This document shows positions 59,928-64,000 of a DNA stretch of 64,000 bases, in pieces (positions within the stretch are counted from its first letter, which is position 1; each line of letters starts with the position of its first letter). The DNA lies in assembly GCA_008690995.1 (NCBI GenBank), contig VRMN01000003.1, forward strand, positions 620,001-684,000. Reading direction: 5' to 3'. Origin of the DNA: Porphyridium purpureum (lineage: Eukaryota > Rhodophyta > Bangiophyceae > Porphyridiales > Porphyridiaceae). The notes under the pieces were generated by a model. That model saw nothing but the letters and a program-made list of their open reading frames with translations, was not told the DNA's origin and searched no databases. The position numbers and the translations under genes were made by a program.

Positions 59928-60530
59928 ATGGCGCGGCGCGGACAAGTGACTCTGGGCGGCGTCCTGGACAGGGGTCGCCAGTTTTCGCGCGACCGCCATG
60001 TTCACAAGCTGCGGAAACTGGACAAGTCGCGTCGTGAACGAGCCATTCGGAGCAAGGAATTGCTCCGCCTGAAGGCGTTGCTCCGCAAGGACAGCTCGTC
60101 CGCTGCCACCACAGATAATCTCGTGCGTGGAGATAAGTCGGTGAGGTCGTCTACTCCTGGACAGGATGGTGATGTTCCTGACAGCTCGACTCGGCAAGCG
60201 CACGAGAGTGGACGTGCTGAAATGCAAAGTGCAGATGTGAGGCGAGCGGCGGCTGAAATAAATGCACTGGAAACAGGCGAACAGCCCAGAAGTGGAAGAG
60301 TGACGATGCGGCGTGCCATCCAAATTGGTGAGCGCGCAAGGAAAGACCGCGAGAAAGAATACCTTGCTCGTAGGCACGCCGCAGAGGAACGCGTGAAGGA
60401 ACGCTTAAAGAAAGAGAAGGAGCGTAAGACAGAAGGCAAAGCCATGAGAAGGCGAACCGAGAAAGGCCAACCGGTCATGGAAGCTCGCATTTCAAAGATC
60501 CTGACCAAACTGCAGAATGAGAAACGCTGA
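59928..60530 (+). CDS. FYV7/TAP26-type rRNA-processing protein
   Basis: 200 residues from ATG 59928, very basic and mostly helical. The end carries the family pattern: a long Arg/Lys/Glu helix (about 130-175), then RRRTEKGQPVMEARISKILTKLQ, which matches the C-terminal signature of yeast FYV7 and animal TAP26/CCDC59 (small-subunit rRNA processing in the nucleolus). The N-terminus (RGRQFSRDRHVHKLRKLDKSRRERAIRS, about 17-44, basic) fits nucleolar targeting. The middle is low-complexity. Confidence 0.75.
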   Translation: MARRGQVTLGGVLDRGRQFSRDRHVHKLRKLDKSRRERAIRSKELLRLKALLRKDSSSAATTDNLVRGDKSVRSSTPGQDGDVPDSSTRQAHESGRAEMQSADVRRAAAEINALETGEQPRSGRVTMRRAIQIGERARKDREKEYLARRHAAEERVKERLKKEKERKTEGKAMRRRTEKGQPVMEARISKILTKLQNEKR

Positions 60531-60766
60531 TATGCGCTTGAGCTCACGTGGCAGAGTCAGAACGAGAGCCATGTCACGCACTTGAACATCGTACATGACG
60601 AACAGGCTCAAATTAGCTGCTTGAATGCGAGATCTGAGAAGACAGATGGCAAGAAAATAAATGCAAAACGAAAAACAAAGAAAAACAAACAAAAAAAAAA
60701 CAACATCAGAATCCGTTTAATCCGAACTGAAAAGTGGAAAGTAGAGAAAAGTGTTCGTGCCCTCCT
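60531..60766. other. Convergent 3' spacer
   Basis: 236 bp between the FYV7-like and MAK16 genes, with an A-rich run near 60660-60705. Nothing else seen. Confidence 0.4.
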
Positions 60767-61798
60767 TTAGCGATATTCCTCTTGCGCAACATGATCTCGT
60801 TCCAGCTCGAATTCGCGCTCGACTTGTTCGTTCCCTCCAGAACGATTTCCTCTTTTGGGTTTAGAACGTTTAGAGGGTGGAGAAGCACCACGCCCGGTTC
60901 CCACTCGTGCGCGTTTCGAAGCGCGCCGATCCAAGACCTTCTTCCACTCAGACTCAGCCTGCATCTTCACCAACGCGGCATCATCGTCATGGAGGTCGTC
61001 ATCAAAGTCGAACGAATTTTCAGCGCGTGCATGAGGTACATCTTCAATGTCGAGGAATGAACCAGAAGCCTCCAGTTCCTCGTCTGTGGAGAATCCCGCC
61101 TCGTAGTCACTCGTACTGTCTGACCTCCCACTCTCACTGCTCGATTCGGCCGCCGCAAATTCGTCCTCCTCTGCCCATTCCTCTTCATTCTCAGCATCAA
61201 AATCTTGGTCGATGCCTTCCGCCTCCTCATCCAGGGCTTTCTCATACTGCTCCTGGGGAAAGTTGTAAATATCGCCGTACGTACCACTCTGCAGTCTCAT
61301 CAAAAGCTCTTTTTCGATGGCCTTCTCGATCCTTGCCGCTGTCTGGGCCTTCTTCTCCCGCCGGGTGTCCATCTTCTCCTGATTCTTCTTGATCGGAACG
61401 AGCTGCTTTTTTGCTTTCAGCTGTATCCGCCTCGCGCGAATCAAGTACTGCGTTATCTTTGTGAGACGCTGTTTCGCCTTGTGGACTAGAAATTGCGGCC
61501 AATGCATAAGCCGCTTGTCGATTTGCTTCAGCGCATGCGCGTAGTTCGGACTCAACTTGATTTTTTCCCACATGAACTTGGGCAGATGGGCGCGTTCGAT
61601 GGTTTTTGTGTACAAGTAGCAAATACCCTCCTTCTCGATAATGGTTGCATAGCGCGAATTGGCCAGCGGGCATGACAACCTATCACACAAACCTGTCACA
61701 TTGTATTCGTTCCGACAAAAAGCTTGCGTCTTCGTTTTCGTCTTGAACGCGCAGAAGTGATTGTTTATGGTCTGCCAGATGACCTCGTCGCGCTGCAT
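60767..61798 (-). CDS. MAK16: MAK16 ribosome biogenesis protein
   Basis: Nucleolar factor for 60S subunit assembly. 343 residues from ATG 61798. The N-terminal half is strongly conserved: [19 protein letters not shown], then [27 protein letters not shown] with cysteines 16, 28, 38 and 43 (metal site), [11 protein letters not shown], and [21 protein letters not shown]. After about residue 190 the chain becomes acidic ([24 protein letters not shown]) and ends in a basic segment, as in yeast and human Mak16. GGTACAGT at 61990-61997 lies 192 bp before the ATG. Confidence 0.95.
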   Translation of the reverse strand: MQRDEVIWQTINNHFCAFKTKTKTQAFCRNEYNVTGLCDRLSCPLANSRYATIIEKEGICYLYTKTIERAHLPKFMWEKIKLSPNYAHALKQIDKRLMHWPQFLVHKAKQRLTKITQYLIRARRIQLKAKKQLVPIKKNQEKMDTRREKKAQTAARIEKAIEKELLMRLQSGTYGDIYNFPQEQYEKALDEEAEGIDQDFDAENEEEWAEEDEFAAAESSSESGRSDSTSDYEAGFSTDEELEASGSFLDIEDVPHARAENSFDFDDDLHDDDAALVKMQAESEWKKVLDRRASKRARVGTGRGASPPSKRSKPKRGNRSGGNEQVEREFELERDHVAQEEYR

Positions 61799-62052
61799 TG
61801 TGTTTGAAAGTCCTGCGTGTGCCCTGCCGGGCTCGCTGCCTTTTCTTTACCTGCGGTCGCTTTGACGTGAAGGTATCACGCGCACAAAGCCTTCTGTAGC
61901 ATGGGAACGTCCGCGCCCGCTTATCATCTGCACGCGGCCGATCCCGACTGAACTTACGCACTCAGGGGTTTAGCGTCGCCGACGAAACAGGTACAGTCCA
62001 GTCATTTTAAAAAACGGGTTTAATATAAAAAAACGGGAGAGACGCAGGCAAC
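61799..62052. promoter_or_regulatory. MAK16 promoter with GGTACAGT
   Basis: 254-bp spacer; GGTACAGT at 61990-61997. The right part is the 3' flank of the next minus-strand gene. Confidence 0.45.
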
Positions 62053-63024
62053 TTAGACGTAAGCCTTGACGGCGTCACGTTCCTTGAGGAGAATGTCTTG
62101 AGCCTTCTCCATCATGCTCGCAGAATAAGCCGTCACAGGAATGCCGTACACGCGTTCCGGGGCCCATCCACTGTTCACAGTCGGCTGCGAAAAGAAAATA
62201 CCGGTTTCGATCCCGTATGCACCATGATCCGAATAAACTCCGAGCGACAACCATTGCGAGGCGCCAGTGCCCTGTACGAACGAAGACAACGTCGTGGCGG
62301 TTGCGTCTGCCATGACGTCCGCCTTGCTCTTCAACAGTGTCGGTGCGACTTTTTCAACCTTGCTTGCAACATCCTCTACCCATGTTTTCGACTTCAGCGT
62401 GGAGCCCGCCCACTTGCCTTTCACACGTGCATGAGAAATATCCGCGAAAGCTGCCGCGCCAGTACCGCCCCAAATAATGACACGGTCTACATCCGCGGTG
62501 GTGGCCTTGGCGGCTGATGCAAGTTCCGATGCTGCCATCATTTGTTCGCCCATCGAAACGGCATAGAATCTGCTCGAGTGCATGTCCGGAGCGCTCCTCG
62601 AGAGAACCAGGGCCATTGTGTTCGCATTCGGTCCCACGGTGAAAACATTGGTGTTATTTACCAGGTCGTGCGTGCGCGCGAGGGCCTTGCCCAAAGCAGC
62701 AAAGGTCTTTGCTTCGGCGCCCAGCTCTGGCGTGCCCTGAACCGCGACTACAAAGTTTGCGCCCTCGACGGCATCTTCCACCGAGTCGACCACGCTAAAT
62801 CCCTTCACGAGCGGGCCCGAGAGCTTCTTGCTCGGCTCCCCGAATACCTTGATCACGATATCTTGATCCTTACCAAGGACGGATCCGGAAGCCAGCTTGC
62901 TTGTGAAGGAACTACCAAGCGCCGCGCACCCGACCAAAGTAACAGTAATCGGCGGCATACGAATCGGTGGGGGGGCTGCGGGAGCACCCGAGGCGAGTCC
63001 CCGCACAAAACTTCGGATCATCAT
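62053..63024 (-). CDS. Malate dehydrogenase-like pseudoenzyme
   Basis: 323 residues from ATG 63024. The fold and order match cytosol-type malate dehydrogenase throughout: GSVLGKDQDIVIKVFGEP, VFTVGPNANTMALVLSRSAP (cf. VVGNPANTNCLTASKSAP), VDRVIIWGG...DISHARVKGK (cf. VKNVIIWGN...DVNHAKVK) and SLGVYSDHGAYGI (cf. SMGVISDGNSYGV). Yet the catalytic set is gone. The proton-relay His (WGNHSS) is Thr188. The LDHNR Asp and Arg align with Glu160 and Met163. The substrate-loop arginines (PRREGMERK) read PELGAEAK. The dinucleotide loop GAAGQI is GCAALG. Activity is therefore unlikely; a structural or regulatory role is inferred. The first 20 residues (Arg, Ala, Pro-rich) may target mitochondria. Neighbours give no clue. 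Confidence 0.85.
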   Translation of the reverse strand: MMIRSFVRGLASGAPAAPPPIRMPPITVTLVGCAALGSSFTSKLASGSVLGKDQDIVIKVFGEPSKKLSGPLVKGFSVVDSVEDAVEGANFVVAVQGTPELGAEAKTFAALGKALARTHDLVNNTNVFTVGPNANTMALVLSRSAPDMHSSRFYAVSMGEQMMAASELASAAKATTADVDRVIIWGGTGAAAFADISHARVKGKWAGSTLKSKTWVEDVASKVEKVAPTLLKSKADVMADATATTLSSFVQGTGASQWLSLGVYSDHGAYGIETGIFFSQPTVNSGWAPERVYGIPVTAYSASMMEKAQDILLKERDAVKAYV

Positions 63025-63321
63025 GGTGTGTCGGCGTAATGTGTAGCAGGATTCCGCTTTGAATCACCCTCCCGCAACCAAATCTCCCGAACGCTACTCG
63101 TCGTTTGACACAGCCGATTCGCCTGGTCCTTCCCACCCCGCAGGCCAGGTGTCGCAGACAAAAAAGAGGCCGCTGCGCGGAATGGTCCAACGTAGAAGAA
63201 ACCACCATTTATTGTTCAGGTGTACAACAGTACTGTACCTCGGAGAACGTCGCCAGCCACAAAGTGCAAGCTGTCAACAGTGGGAGAGCGTCATGGCCCC
63301 GACGACCCCGCCGGCCCTGGC
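63025..63321. promoter_or_regulatory. Promoter with CAGTACTGTACC
   Basis: 297-bp spacer upstream of the pseudoenzyme gene. CAGTACTG and ACTGTACC overlap at 63228-63239, about 205 bp before its ATG. The left part holds no open frame of interest. Confidence 0.45.
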
Positions 63322-64000
63322 CTACAGCGTCACGACCGGGCGCCCATGCGCCAGCTCACTTGCAGTAGTATGATCCGGTGCGTGCGGCGCACCGGATATT
63401 TCGGCTGTACCGCCATCCTGTTGCGCGCACAAGTCAAACTCCCCGAGAGCAGTGTCACAGCTCTGAGAAACCTCCTCTGTGGGAGGCTTACTGTTCAAAT
63501 ATGTACGAAGATCGTCCACGCTTTGACTCCGAATGTACTTGTCTGCGATTTTCCGATCAATTTTCGCGATGCGGGTCTGTGCATACCAGTCCATCCACTT
63601 TTTCTTGAAACCAGCCAGTCGCAGGAGAAAAAGAAGCAAGGATATGCTGATGAATCCCGCTGTCACCAGAAAGAGCCCGCTCAACTGATTAAATTCCATT
63701 CTGTCACTTGAATCATCCAGACTGCATATCGAGACGCTCGACCCCAAAATTCGGTTCCTTGAAGCCTCCACCACATTCTCACTCCGAGCAACTAGAATAG
63801 CAGAGTCCAGGTCCCTCCGAAATGGCGCATCTTTCCGAAGCGCAATGCCGTAGTTTTGAAGTGCAAATAGAGACCCTCGAGCTGCCAGCTCCGTGCACTC
63901 AGATGTAATGTAAAGGTCTGCAATCGGCGAGTCCATTATTGTTGCTCGGACCGTCCCATCCAAAACAAGGTCGAAGCACTCCTGAATCGAGAAGCACGGC
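63322..64000 (-). CDS. Ionotropic glutamate receptor-like protein, C-terminal part
   Basis: The frame is open from the right edge to a stop at 63322 (about 225 residues), so the N-terminus lies outside the window. The start reads like the second half of a periplasmic-type ligand-binding domain of glutamate receptors: LDGTVRATIMDSPIADLYI, then YGIALRKDAPFRRDLDSAIL. A hydrophobic helix follows (LSGLFLVTAGFISISLLLFLLRL), in the position of the receptor's last transmembrane segment (M4), then a basic, polar cytoplasmic tail of about 100 residues. Plant and algal GLR channels have this layout. The pore is not in view, so a channel cannot be proven; a solute-binding-type membrane protein is the alternative. 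Confidence 0.65.
   Translation of the reverse strand, partial: PCFSIQECFDLVLDGTVRATIMDSPIADLYITSECTELAARGSLFALQNYGIALRKDAPFRRDLDSAILVARSENVVEASRNRILGSSVSICSLDDSSDRMEFNQLSGLFLVTAGFISISLLLFLLRLAGFKKKWMDWYAQTRIAKIDRKIADKYIRSQSVDDLRTYLNSKPPTEEVSQSCDTALGEFDLCAQQDGGTAEISGAPHAPDHTTASELAHGRPVVTL

Overview
This is nuclear DNA of a eukaryote, most likely a unicellular red alga of the Porphyridium type. Host genes are long, single-exon open frames, packed closely on both strands. They include a plastid-targeted APS reductase with a fused glutaredoxin-like domain, a B12-dependent methionine synthase, and eukaryote-only factors (CPSF73, eIF2B-epsilon, eIF3h, MAK16, TFIIB-type factor). The species is inferred from gene style, not proven.

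Layout. 1-19.0 kb is gene-dense: a coiled-coil protein cut by the left edge, a single-pass surface protein, a fatty-acid desaturase, APS reductase and CPSF73 (divergent pair), a fused Urc1-Urc4 uracil-catabolism protein, a multidomain protein joining a papain-like hydrolase, two cyclic-nucleotide-binding domains, an EF-hand and a mitochondrial carrier, an acylphosphatase, and an acidic repeat-bearing protein. 19.0-27.8 kb has no convincing gene. It holds a decayed Tc1/mariner element with doubled inverted repeats, an 11-bp minisatellite, a head-to-head LTR-like junction and an AT-rich stretch. 27.9-37.8 kb is a nested pair of young Ty1/copia elements of one family, one inserted into the other in opposite orientation, each with a 5-bp target duplication. 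37.8-40.4 kb holds a cluster of GTAC motifs and a candidate LTR of a second retroelement family. 40.4-64 kb is gene-dense again: MetH, TFIIB-like factor, COPI-associated-type membrane protein, a polytopic membrane protein, an RRM-like protein, eIF2B-epsilon, Ubc7/UBE2G2, eIF3h, an unknown helical protein, a small plastid-targeted protein, an FYV7-type rRNA-processing protein, MAK16, a malate-dehydrogenase-like pseudoenzyme, and the C-terminal part of a glutamate-receptor-like protein cut by the right edge.

Shared functions. APS reductase and methionine synthase both act in sulfur-amino-acid metabolism. eIF2B-epsilon, eIF3h, FYV7-like and MAK16 form a loose translation and ribosome-biogenesis group within 10 kb. 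No operons are seen; genes sit as divergent or convergent neighbours.

The most interesting signals are: (1) a short motif, GTACAGT/ACTGTAC, often doubled into a palindrome (AACTGTACC with GGTACAGTT), found upstream of most genes and also inside the copia LTR; (2) the hydrolase-cNMP-EF-hand-carrier fusion; (3) a malate dehydrogenase paralogue that has lost every catalytic residue I can place; (4) the Urc1-Urc4 fusion.
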